Shown one piece after another: positions 22,701 through 32,733 of a DNA stretch of 64,000 nt. Each line of letters begins with the position of its first letter. Within the stretch, counting starts at the first letter, position 1. Made by a program: the position numbers and the translations under genes. The notes below the pieces were generated by a model. That model saw only the letters and a list, made by a program, of their open reading frames with translations, did not search any database and was not told the DNA's origin. Source of the stretch: Rhea pennata (Eukaryota > Chordata > Aves > Rheiformes > Rheidae); assembly GCF_028389875.1 (NCBI RefSeq), contig NC_084687.1, forward strand, positions 5,988,157-6,052,156, in the 5' to 3' direction.

Positions 22701-25700
22701 CTCTCATGGATTATAGCAGGACACCATATCTTAGAATTAGCAGCAATGACCATGATCCACTGTGCACAAACTTAACCCTGCATCTTTGCAAATCCCGTGG
22801 CTTTGCAAAAAACATGGCTTTTATGCATTTGCTGAAACCTCTTTTGGGATGTTTCCAAGTATTTATATTGTGTATTTGAAAGAACAGTATTTTGAAGCAC
22901 TAGCTGCAGTTATTAAACCTGTTTTTGTACACACGTCAAGATGCACGAAAATAAGCAATGACTCATCCCCTTAACTCAGGTAATGGTAAATGTTTTTTCC
23001 TATTACTCTGAGTAAACCCCTGTATGTTGGGGAAAAAATAACTCTCCACCTACTGTGAACTTATTTGACTTTCTTAATTAGAGATGACTGCCATAAACCA
23101 AAGAGTGCAATCCCATTCCTTAGAAATTCTAGGATTTAATTAAAAAACCCAGAACTGAACTCTCCATAAATGAACAGACATTTAAAAGATGAAGTGATTC
23201 TTTACGGGTCACTAAAAAAGAGCATTTTGAAGAAAGGAACAAGACCCTTATCAGTTCAGGTGCCAGAGTCTAGTTTCATTGGCCAGAGCTGCAGATTCTG
23301 TGCTTGCAGGTAAGAAACCTGGCAAACTGAGTTTGAGTATGCCTGTCTCATAATGGTAAGGCAAAGTACAATGAGAGAAAAGTTAATGCAAAAAATCAAA
23401 GTAATTCTGCTTCTTTCTAAATACAGAAGAGAAATGCTTATATCTACTGAAATATTCTCCAGTCCATTAATCATCAAGGAGATGTTATATAACAGAAAAC
23501 TTCAGGCCCGCTGGGAAATTACAAGACAGAGCTAATGTGCTGATATTCAAAAGAAGCAAGTAGGATGTTCTACATACAAGGCAATTATCAATCCTTGGCA
23601 AGATAATGGAAACACTGATATAGAACGCTGGTAATAGATAAATGAAAGAGTAAGTATTCGTGCAAATCAATTTGTGTCATTGAAAACAGAAATTATTATT
23701 TATACTTTTCTCAGATTATAACTTTGGCTACTGATTTTGCAAAGCAGTTGATTTGATCCTATATGACATTCTGAGGCTGTAGTTCCACATGCATTTATTC
23801 AGTAGCCATGCCATCTTTTTATTTATTTTTTTTAGACAGGTAAGTTAACTCCAAAACTGAACAAAGAGTTGTCCCATAAAATAATATATCATAAAATGAT
23901 CATGTAATTTCAATTATATTATGACCTATTACAGCTATTCAGAAAGGGAATTCAAGCAGAGTATAGGTAATAGAGCTAGAAATAGCTGATTCTTCTCCCT
24001 CCTTTTAAAGACCACCAACTCTTTTAAAGATTACAATATTCTACTCACTCCGGATGTTTCCAGTCCACTTCCACAATGCTCTCTACACCTTTGTTCAGCT
24101 CCTTCACTTGCAAGATCTTCTGATGCTGCATACTTTGCAGGAATTTGGAGAACTGAATGAAGGAACAATCAGAAATGTGGAGAGAGATAGGCATATTAAA
24201 TTCCTCTTCTCCTGTTTTTACAGGCCCAGATTGACTTACTAAGTGAGAAAAAATAAAAAATAAAAATAAAAAACCCATCCAGGCCACTCTCTGCTTTGGT
24301 AAACACAGCAATTGCTAAAGAGTAGTTAGTGCTTCAAACAGATAAGGCGAGGGTGCTTTGCTTTGCTTTGCTGCCTGGTTGCTCAATGACTTTCTTAGCT
24401 AAATCACTGTACATTGCACACTAACTACTGTAAGATCTTTGGCAATGTACTTTGTCTCTGCCTATCACCTACACAACAGGGACAATATCATCTCCTTTCT
24501 CTTCACCTTTGTTCATAACAGCTTTAGAAAGGGAATGATTCTTACTGCAAGTAATTATGCTGTCCAATAAGATCAGAACCCTCTAATAGCTACTACAGTT
24601 TAAACCACCAAATAGAATCAGTAACATTCAAAACAGATCAATGCTTATGCTCTCAGGACAATTACTTCTCCCCCTTGATCCCAAATGAGCAGAGACTTAA
24701 GAAAAAAACTTGGCTTTAAGAATAGCTTCTAGGGTTTTGTATGCCTTTTAACTAATGCTTGAACAATTCAAGTTTAACTTCAAGCTTTTTCTCTTCTTAC
24801 ATTTCTTATTTAAATTAATGCAAGAAATAGAGAAAAATCTCACCTTCTTATAGCTTGATTTCTTTATGTCCAGCTGTTGTCCAGCAGGGCTAAAGATAGA
24901 TTTTTTTAAAAAAAAAAGTTATTTAGTTATTAGTCACGGAATCATAGAATCAATAAGGTTGGAAGGGACCTCTGGAGATCATCTAGTCCAGCAGAGTCAC
25001 CTAGAGCATGTTAATCACCCTGTATTTCTTCTTATGTCTTGTTACTTATGCTAAAACTTTCTTAACAGCAGAAACATGAATCACACAGGAAGAATTAATT
25101 CAAACAAGCTAATAGGTAGACGATGATGAATGAAACTAGTGCTGATGTTTCTGTGGGTAGGCAAACAGCCATTCAAGTGAATAGGAAATCTTCAAATTCG
25201 GTAACTCAGATTAGCTAACAAGTGCATATCCTGGTCTGGACAGCACTTATATCAAATACTTTAAGTGACAGTGAGCAAAACCTTAAGATATCTAAAGACA
25301 AGAACTGAATTTTACTTTTGAGTCAGAAACTTGATCCCAAATATCACATGCTATCTCCACAGTTTTAAGGACAAAAACCCACCACACAAAGATGATAATC
25401 TCACCACATACCAGCATGAGAACATATGGCTACGCAGAAATGTGCTGGTCAGCAGAGGGAGATCTGACTTCTTTACTTTGTATTTTAAAGCATGAAAAAA
25501 GCACTGATTAAATAACTCATCCATTTGCTCTGCAGGAATAAAAAAAAATATAGGTATGCAGTAAGTATTCGGTCTTTCCATACGGACACGGAAGTGTTCT
25601 CAATAACCAGAAACTTCAGGTTACTTTCAAAGCTTTCATCTTTGATTTCCACCTTTTACTAAATTGTCAAACATCCCTTTAAGCTCTGCATCCAAGGTTT

Positions 25701-28700
25701 ACTGAGCAAGATCAGGAGACAAAAATTCTATGTTCTCAACCCAATTTTGATGCCTTCCACATTTGGACCAGCCTTACTCCCAGACTACTTGCATATAAAA
25801 TAACAGTGATAATACTGCAAGAAGGTTAACACTCTGGACCACAAGAATACCACTAAGATAAAAATGTCTTCCAGAGATTAAACTGAAGCAGAAGCGAGCT
25901 CGTCTAAATCCATATAAATACAGTCTTCCAGTACTACAGCTAAATCTTGATGTGTTGTAGTACTTACCACTTAGCTCTATGTATTGTTTTACAAAGACTA
26001 CAGTTAGCTGGTTAGCTCTACCCTTGCTCTTACAGTGAGCTGTCTGAAATACACAGTAATCTGGATCACGGGCACTGGCTTCAGCAAACAGAAGAGGTGT
26101 AATCTGGTTTGGTTGGTACAGAAAAATACCTTGTGGTGTCCTGCTGTCCTCAGTTTCCTGCTGAACCTCTGTATTGTCATCTTCAGCTGTTTCTGCAGCT
26201 CTGTTCTCACTGAGCTCCTCTTTTCCCACCAGCCTTGCATAACTGTCTTGCTCCTTCAGGCTCAAATCACCGATATCCACATGCTGCAATGGGTCAGCAG
26301 TGCAGCTGATGAAAGGCTCTTGCCCCTCCATCTCTTCCTCTTCAGCACTGTCCTTTTCAGCAGGATCTGTTACCAAGGGAGCTAAGGTAGGAGGATAAGA
26401 TTTGTCACCAAATTCCCTAAAAAAGGAAGAAAAAGCATAAAATAGCTTTCTGTTTACTGCTTTTAAACCCATGAGAAAATGAATAAATGCCCTCTGATAA
26501 GAAACATGCGCAGTTGCATGGATCTTCTGCATTCTCAAAACCATAAAACTTATTTTATTTCACCTTCCTCCAAAAGCTGTATGTTCCCCAATGAATCTAA
26601 GCTAAAACTGAGCAAACTAGTTAACCAAAGAAATGAGTTGTTCTGCATTTGAGTTTGACTGGCATGCCCTTTTCTAAGCAAAAATAATTCAGAGTGCAGT
26701 TTTAATAGAACAGGCAGATATTCTGAAATCAGTAACAAGGATGTGCTAGCTTCATTTCTGTAAAGATTATCTTCAAGTCAAAGACCTGAATCAAGTGAAT
26801 GATTTTTTAAATATTTTTTATACAGATAGATGGGAAAAAGCTCAGGACAGGCCCCTATTTCTGCTTAAAAAAAAAAAAAAAAAAAAAAAAAAGTGTGGTC
26901 ACTGAAAACATGTAGCACAGCTGAAACCTTAACAGAGGTCCTATCCAAACTGTACCCAAATAATTCAGTATATTGAACATGTTAATGACACATAAAGCCT
27001 ACTGGGATGCATATTTTGTTCTCAGTAAATATTTAAGACTTGTTAAAAATTTTACTGAACACCTGGACATATACTCACCAGAGATGATCCATGTAAGTAT
27101 GCAACACAGCAAACCCCTTCCCTTTCATTCCAGCAGCAAGCATCTCTGCAGTGGACATAGTGGCAATTCCAACTGCTACTGGAGCTCTGGAGAAAGAAGA
27201 GAGCATCATAGCAGGACACTACAAACGCACTGTGCTTCCTGGAAAAACAATGACTGTGCCACTCTGATATGCTGGCTTTCTTTTGCAACTTGTTTTTTCA
27301 AAGCATCCAGGCATTTTCTGGTTTTGTCCCATTTTTCTGGTATGTAAGGTCTTCAAAAGAATCCCCAGGATACATAGGGCTCTGATACTGAAGTGAAAGT
27401 TGTGCAGTGACACATTCTTAACAAAGTACAAGGACTACATGCACTACTATGTTCATATGCTACATAAGAGACAAACTAAGTATGGCAAAAAACAAATTAG
27501 TCTTTGAAATTGGAAGATGCAAGGTTTATTATTCTATATTTGGAAAAAAAACAAAAAACAAACTAAAAAATGCCCTGCCGTTCTACACACTTCAATGGAA
27601 AAATGAGTCAACTTCCAAAAGATAACTGCATAGAATGGAATTTTTTGTTAACAGGTTGTGTCAAAAGAAATTCACTACTTGTGCCCCAACAGTTCCAAAA
27701 GAACCAATATGTAAAGCTTTCCAGCCAAACTGAAACCTATTCTTATTCAGCAGCTTAACTGGATTCTTTTCTTTTTCTGCAGAATTTTCCACCCTGTTCA
27801 GCTCTACAGTGCATTAAATACAAGGGAATAGGCTTGCCTTTATTTCCTCAAAATCCTGAGTCTTCTTTTAAAAAGCAGCTTTCCTTTCATTATAAGCTTC
27901 TGAGAAAAGAAAGGAATAGGAAGTCCTCTGTACCTGTTTCCCAAGAGGGTGACAGCACAGAGTGTGCCCCGCTCTACTTGAGGAAAGCCAGAAGATGGCA
28001 CTACAACTCCTGGCAGCATCAGATCTGAAGAAAAGAACAGAAGTGCACTCATCTCTCTTTAATAAGCATTTGTAAAACAACTACGAATGAAAGAATCTGC
28101 CACCACCTCCTCCATCTCCATCCCTCCTATTACTCAGCAAAAACACAAGCCTTTTAATAGGTGAGTATATGCCAGGTAAAACATGATTCTCTGTTCCTGC
28201 CAGTGAGGTAAGAGTTCTTACTACTGACCTGTGGAGTAAGGAGTCTGATTCAGGAGGGTGTTGAGGTCCCCCAAAATATCAGAAAAGCTAAGCATGCTCA
28301 GCCCTTGCCCTGTCAGGCCCAAAGGCACAAGGAAATTGCCTTAATCATCTCCTTGTTAATCTGGACCGAAACAGTACAACTCATTGCATGCTTCCTTATG
28401 GGAGGAAGGATGAGTATCTGGGATGAATAGATGGCCACATGAGGAAAGGACAGTTTTTTATGCCTAATGTAGAGCACCACAATATCACCAAGTTATGTTA
28501 AGAACATCTGACCTCCCTCATTGCAGTTATAATTGTCTACAGCTTGCAGTCTCATGGACTGATCTGTGTTCTGTGGTTCAGTTTTGAGGGCATCTCACTT
28601 TTTTCTCATCATGGATTTTAATGTGTATGCTGAAGCAGCCAACAATATTTTCCCCTTCCATTTGCTACAACAACTACTTTCAGCAAATCTAGAGGGAAGT

Positions 28701-31700
28701 CTGCAACTGTAACTAGGGCACCCCATCTCTAAGGATGGAAACCACATAAAGACCTCAACATGTCAGGGTAAGTATGTAAATAACCACGGTAGGCAGTAGG
28801 TACTTGAATTAACAGAACAGATAGTTGAGAGCAGCACTGCCTTGCTTTTCCTCTTTTTAAGGTAGTGCTCTCCTAAGTCTATTCCCTTTCTTTATGCCTG
28901 CCATCCTGGAAAGTCTCATATCTTTCCTTGTATTTCTGCAAGGCAGCTCTGCTGTTCCTCTCTGCCTTTGTTGGCCATTGTCTCAGCAGCCAGCTTCTTA
29001 TCTTTGCATCTTACCCAGAAGTAGCTTGGTTGCCACGGGAGATGAATGACCTGCAGCCCTCTTTCATCAATGTCCTTCTCCCATTAGTAATTTTTTTTTC
29101 CCCAGAAAATAGGTCAGTACAAGTCAGCAACAAGGCTTGCTCAGATGTCTATCACAGCTACACATTCACGCACTTTATTTCGTCAAAAGCAAACAAAGTG
29201 AACACAAGGACTTGAGTACTTCTACTTTAGGTATCGTGTAATGGAAAAAAAAAAAGACATCTCTTTCTACACATACACTTCCATTTACGGACTAAGGCCA
29301 CAATGGCTGGAATTTAATCTGCTTCTGGTTGAGCAGGTCTGCAATTTCAGTTTATAAAAGCCTGACTATCATGAGTCTGAACTGCATCCAAAGCAGACTC
29401 CAGAAAACAGACTTTCCTATTAGTGTTGATCCATAACTAGACTGTAGAGCCAGTAAAACAGGAATTCAAATCCAACCTCACCTGCACAATCTATAATTTA
29501 CTTGGTAGTGATTAAGACTGTAGGTTCCAGTGTAAAGTCACTTATTATCCATAGGATAAACCAGCTCATCTCTGAGTTGATAGGGAAGCAGGGTAGCAGT
29601 AGATGAATTCAACTGCCCAAGGTAAGTTATAATAAACACAGATCAATGACACAGATAGTTCACTGTCCCAGTTCAGAGTCGCTAAGCAACTTCACACCCT
29701 GCGAAGATATTTCCAAATCTGAGTTGCTCAGATGGAACAAAGGAATGCATTTAAAAAGCTTAACCTACTTGGCTTCATTCACAAACTTACCTACCGCTAA
29801 TTTATATTCCTTTTGGGAGAGCAACAAGAATCACTTTGTGAATAATGAGCCTTTTTTTTTTTCTTTTTGTTATCTGTTTCTCTGGGAGAGAGAACATCAT
29901 AAAAGCCATGCTGTGAAATCTGTGAAATATAAATTTCCAAAGGCAATTGCTTTTTTACAATGCAACATAACAAAGTTTTAGTCCTCCTACCTGCTCCTCC
30001 TGCTAGTTTCTGTAGCACTGGGGGCCATGTTGAAAAAGCAGGAAGAAGATCTGGATAGGCCCACAGAGTATACACTGTCCCAAAACAGAAGCAAATTTAA
30101 AGATGCATCAAAAAAAAAAATTGCCAATAGATTCAAGCTTCTGTGGATTACTGAAAAGGATATATTAGAGAAATATTTGCATTTTCCTTAAATCAAGGAC
30201 ACTTTAAGCTATACTGCTAAGGGAAGAATTGCTGGGTGAGGAAGGGGGGGAAACATAAACACAGAGCATCAGCACAATTCATTGCCTAATTCCAAAGATG
30301 TCTGTAAGCGAACATCGTGCTTCTATGAATTACAGCTTGCAGTTACAGGACAAAAATGGAAAAGGGGCTAGGATGCCACTAGCCTATGACTTACAGGACT
30401 TGTTTCCCACTTTCTGTGCTACAGCAGACTTTCTTGAAACCTGTCACCTCTCAGTATCTCAATTTCCTTCTACCATAAAGAATCCAGAAAAGCTGCTGGA
30501 TTTACATGGATGTTGAAAGAATAAATACGTTAAAGACAAGGAGCTATAGGGATGGGAGACATATAAGTACTTAAGACACATGCAAAATTCTGGAGGATGG
30601 GTTGGTATCCAATAGGTAAAGAGGGAGGGAGAATTACTTTAACCCACTTCCCATACCTGTTGGATACAGAGCTTTTTCAATTTCAAACAAAATTGGGTTC
30701 TTGTTGATTGTAAAAACAGTAACAGCCTCCCCTTTGTGAGTGTATATTTTGATGACATTAAGCTCTTCTTTGTTTGGAATAAACTCAGTCAACTGTTCAG
30801 CACTAAGGTTAGGAAAAGCTGCTGCGACATCGGTTCGTAGTTTTCTCCTGCAAAGACAAATCACAGATGTATTTCAAAGCTCTGTAGGCCACCTCTTAAA
30901 ATAATCACCAGTTACTATTTTGATGGTTATTCATGAGATTGCCACTTCTTTCCATAGAAGCTAACTTGAAGCAATTTTGTCTGGCTTCACACATGAAATG
31001 GTTACATACTGGGAGAATACAGGGGGAAAGACAAATACGCTTTCTCTGTTAGTCTTCCTCAAGCGTCTGCTTGTCGCAGCTGTGGCTGTCTGCTTGTTTT
31101 GCACTGTTACTTCATTACTGCTCAGAAAACCTGAGCACAAACAGGGCAGGATCAGATCTAGCCAAGTCTGGCCTGCTACTAACAGAGAGCTGCGGCTCCA
31201 GCACGGAGAGACGGTTTCAGGCAGCTGGGTTTTCCTCTCCCCCGTCCCCTTTGGATGGTTTTAAGAGATGCTTAGATGCAGGGAGTTTCGTGTGGTCGTT
31301 CACAGAAGTGCCAAGTGGATATAAACCATTAGCAGGTCACACTAGCATCGTTATACCCCTATGTTTACACCGTATGAGCCAGAACACAAAGTAAAGAAAA
31401 AGGGTAAACTCGGCCTTGATGTAAGAAGTTGCTCAGAAGCTAGTTCAGTTATGGCTGCACCTCCAAGCAAAAAATAATAATAAAAAAATGCCTTTAATAT
31501 TCAGACTAGTAACTCATATGGTTTAATCACAAATAAAAGGCAGAAGCAGCCTCGCTCCAAGGCTCTACCCCAGCGTCCTTCCCCCGGTGCGCGTCTCCAC
31601 GTCCCGCGGGGCGAGCCGAGGGGTGTGCAGCCAGGCCACTGGCGATCGGTGCACTGAGCCGGACGGAATTTCAACGATCTCGGCTGAAAACGACCCCGCC

Positions 31701-31930
31701 GAGGTTCGCACCAGCCCTGACAGGCTTTGGGGGCAGGAAGGGCCCGGCGCAGAGCGGGGAAGCCGCGGTGGGGGCCGCTCCGCGCCCTTCCCTCAGGGAG
31801 CGCGGCCCAGCGGCGCCTGCGGGCTTCTCGCGCCGCCGCCGCCGCCGCTGCCCTTCCCCGCGCCCGGCACTCACCGGTCGGACCCCTTGATGGCGGTGCT
31901 GGCCCTCACCCTGAACGCCTTGGCGAACAT
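19643..31930 (-). CDS. EIF2D: EIF2D (ligatin), complete, 15 coding exons
   Basis: Eukaryotic initiation factor 2D is a cytosolic, GTP-independent factor that places tRNA in the ribosomal P site and helps release tRNA and mRNA from 40S subunits after termination. Joining 15 exons with consensus splice borders gives 1797 nt (598 aa plus TAG; human 584). It starts MFAKAFRVRASTAIKGSD with a strong Kozak context (gccaccATG). Domain order: N-terminal DUF1947-like plus PUA (about 1-175), a variable acidic linker (about 178-272), an SWIB/MDM2-like fold (about 397-482, LFQESGH ... NYVKTNELVD) and a C-terminal SUI1 domain (about 505-580, VQVQIQGNQVHHL). Coding exon limits, 5' to 3': 31930-31875, 30847-30657, 30074-29991, 28024-27934, 27186-27079, 26416-26130, 25529-25412, 24889-24844, 24152-24049, 22515-22357, 21621-21532, 21427-21332, 20258-20138, 19992-19818, 19713-19643. 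Confidence 0.96.
19818..19992 (-). CDS. EIF2D: EIF2D coding exon 14 (SUI1)
   Basis: 175 nt encoding VTIIKNLELYGLDPQCVANI ... VQVQIQGNQVHHLAKMLL. This is the SUI1/eIF1-like domain. Confidence 0.96.
20138..20258 (-). CDS. EIF2D: EIF2D coding exon 13
   Basis: 121 nt encoding CLERLQPLHQVTFFGQEPVV ... IAQRSSNKK. It links the SWIB-like fold to SUI1. Confidence 0.95.
21332..21427 (-). CDS. EIF2D: EIF2D coding exon 12 (SWIB/MDM2-like)
   Basis: 96 nt encoding NFVKVNAILCDCLLDKSEQD ... LKWDDLLSR. Confidence 0.95.
21532..21621 (-). CDS. EIF2D: EIF2D coding exon 11 (SWIB/MDM2-like)
   Basis: 90 nt encoding KGSILSSSEVRNIIINYVKT, then NELVDETNK. Borders are tcttctag and gtaagt. Confidence 0.95.
22357..22515 (-). 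CDS. EIF2D: EIF2D coding exon 10
   Basis: 159 nt encoding IKAFLVPEGFSSASVAQES ... YHAPEIIPLYGISAKMLPLF and QESGH. It opens the SWIB/MDM2-like region. Confidence 0.95.
24049..24152 (-). CDS. EIF2D: EIF2D coding exon 9
   Basis: 104 nt encoding FSKFLQSMQHQKILQVKELN and KGVESIVEVDWKHP. The splice donor is gtgagt. Confidence 0.95.
24844..24889 (-). CDS. EIF2D: EIF2D coding exon 8
   Basis: A 46-nt exon, too short to stand out as an open frame. It encodes PAGQQLDIKKSSYKK, matching human PEGRQLDIKKSSYKK. Borders are atctttag and gtgaga, with both phases compatible. Confidence 0.93.
24934..25022 (-). mobile_element. CR1 LINE 3' fragment in EIF2D intron 7
   Basis: The plus strand reads cggaatcatagaatcaataa, then ggttggaagggacctctgga and gatcatctagtcca, followed by gtcacctagagcatgtta. 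This matches the reverse complement of a CR1 3' tail. The copy is sense to EIF2D transcription. Confidence 0.88.
25412..25529 (-). CDS. EIF2D: EIF2D coding exon 7
   Basis: 118 nt encoding EQMDELFNQCFFHALKYKVK, then KSDLPLLTSTFLRSHMFSC. This is a winged-helix-like segment, well conserved with human. Confidence 0.95.
26130..26416 (-). CDS. EIF2D: EIF2D coding exon 6, acidic linker
   Basis: 287 nt encoding a low-conservation, acidic stretch (DSAEEEEMEGQEP and similar). It is the largest exon and corresponds to the poorly conserved linker of the human protein. The acceptor is cctttttttag. Confidence 0.92.
26867..26892. repeat. Poly(A) run, 26 nt
   Basis: Uninterrupted A on the plus strand in EIF2D intron 5. 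No poly(A) signal or retrocopy is recognisable upstream of it. Confidence 0.9.
27079..27186 (-). CDS. EIF2D: EIF2D coding exon 5 (end of PUA)
   Basis: 108 nt encoding APVAVGIATMSTAEMLAAGM, then KGKGFAVLHTYMDHLW. Borders are ttctccag and gtgagt. Confidence 0.95.
27934..28024 (-). CDS. EIF2D: EIF2D coding exon 4 (PUA)
   Basis: 91 nt encoding DLMLPGVVVPSSGFPQVERG and TLCAVTLLGN. This is the core of the PUA RNA-binding fold. Confidence 0.95.
28025..30656 (-). other. EIF2D introns 2 and 3
   Basis: Intron 2 is 30075-30656 and intron 3 is 28025-29990, separated by exon 3. Both are AT-rich. I see no recognisable repeat or RNA gene. Confidence 0.75.
29991..30074 (-). CDS. EIF2D: EIF2D coding exon 3
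   Basis: 84 nt encoding YTLWAYPDLLPAFSTWPPVL, leading into the PUA domain. Confidence 0.95.
30657..30847 (-). CDS. EIF2D: EIF2D coding exon 2
   Basis: 191 nt with acceptor tgtctttgcag. It encodes RKLRTDVAAAFPNL ... GEAVTVFTINKNPILFEIEK ... LYPT, the N-terminal domain. Confidence 0.95.
30848..31874 (-). other. EIF2D intron 1
   Basis: 1.03 kb. It passes from the CpG island (31575 upward) into AT-rich DNA, and no other feature is visible. Confidence 0.8.
31875..31930 (-). CDS. EIF2D: EIF2D coding exon 1
   Basis: Encodes MFAKAFRVRASTAIKGSD plus two bases (CG) of the next Arg codon; donor gtgagt. It lies inside the CpG island shared with DYRK3. The gccaccATG context supports this start. Confidence 0.95.
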
Positions 31931-32450
31931 GGTGGCGCCCGGCCGCGGGAGCCGCCGCTCAGGCCGCGGGAGGCGCCATGACGCGGTCCCGCGGCACAAA
32001 GCGTCCGGCTGGAAACCGCCGCCGCCGCGCCCGGCCCGGCCCGGCTCGGAACCGCTCGGGCAGCGAGCGGCCTGGGGGGCGCTCGGGGCCGGGGGGTGGG
32101 GAGCGGGGGAGGCGCCGCGGCGCTCACTGCGGTTGTCGGTCCCTCACGGCAGCTTGGTGCTTCTAACACCGCGCGTCGCGGGACACGGCGACACCTCCAA
32201 CGCGAGGAAAGACACGAGCGCTTGGCGGGACGGGGGAAACGAGTAACAAAACCCGCAGAGGGTTTTCGATAGGGGTTTAAACACATATTGTTTTTACGAC
32301 CAGGTTTCCTGTCAGTTTAGGGGCGCCCCGGTGCCCCCCTGCCCCGGGCGCTGCGGACAGCCCGCGGCGAGCGCCCGCGCCGCGCCCACCCGCCCGTCCT
32401 CTGAGCCCCGCCCCCCCCGAGCCCCGCCCCCTGAGCCCCGCCCCGGCCGC

Positions 32451-32461
32451 TGCGCATGCGC
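32451..32461. promoter_or_regulatory. NRF1 binding motif
   Basis: TGCGCATGCGC matches the palindromic NRF1 consensus closely. It includes an ATG (32456) in frame with the DYRK3 start, so the transcription start relative to this site decides whether a longer N-terminus is possible. Confidence 0.6.
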
Positions 32462-32653
32462 CGCCCGCGGCGGCGGGGGAAGGGGGGGCCGTTCCCCTGG
32501 CAACGGCCGGGGCCCCGCCGCCGCCGCCGCCGCCGGGGCAGGGGCGGGCGGCCGGGCGCGGGCGGCCGCGCTGGAAAGCGAAGCGGCGGCGGCGGCGGGG
32601 GAAACAGCGGGAGCAGCAGCGGCAGCAGCGCGGAGCGGCGCCGCGCAGGGGGG

Positions 32654-32733
32654 ATGGGGCGCGCGGCCCGCCGGCCGCCACCCCCCCGCCATGATGCTGC
32701 TCAGCAGGAAGGCGGAGGCGCCCCTCAGCGCAG
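32654..32733 (+). CDS. DYRK3: DYRK3 coding exon 1
   Basis: 80 nt encoding [20 protein letters not shown] ... APQR plus two bases, with donor gtgagg. The frame is open upstream to an ATG at 32456, which has a weak context (C at -3). A second ATG at 32691 lies in another frame. Confidence 0.85.

Larger units (their letters stand above)
22516..25411 (-). other. EIF2D introns 7, 8 and 9
   Basis: Intron 7 (24890-25411) holds the CR1 fragment. Intron 8 (24153-24843) holds a short (CTTTG)n tract near 24355-24371. Intron 9 (22516-24048) is AT-rich with nothing recognisable. Confidence 0.75.
25530..27933 (-). other. EIF2D introns 4, 5 and 6
   Basis: Intron 4 is 27187-27933, intron 5 is 26417-27078 and intron 6 is 25530-26129. 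Intron 5 contains a run of 26 A at 26867-26892. Nothing else was recognised. Confidence 0.75.

Noticed and set aside
25774-26544. 256-codon minus-strand open frame around EIF2D exon 6
   Set aside because: Only 26130-26416 is exon; the flanks are intron reading, shown by the acceptor at 26417 and the donor at 26129.
31587-32246. 219-codon plus-strand open frame opposite EIF2D exon 1
   Set aside because: Antisense to a confirmed EIF2D exon inside the CpG island; no homology.
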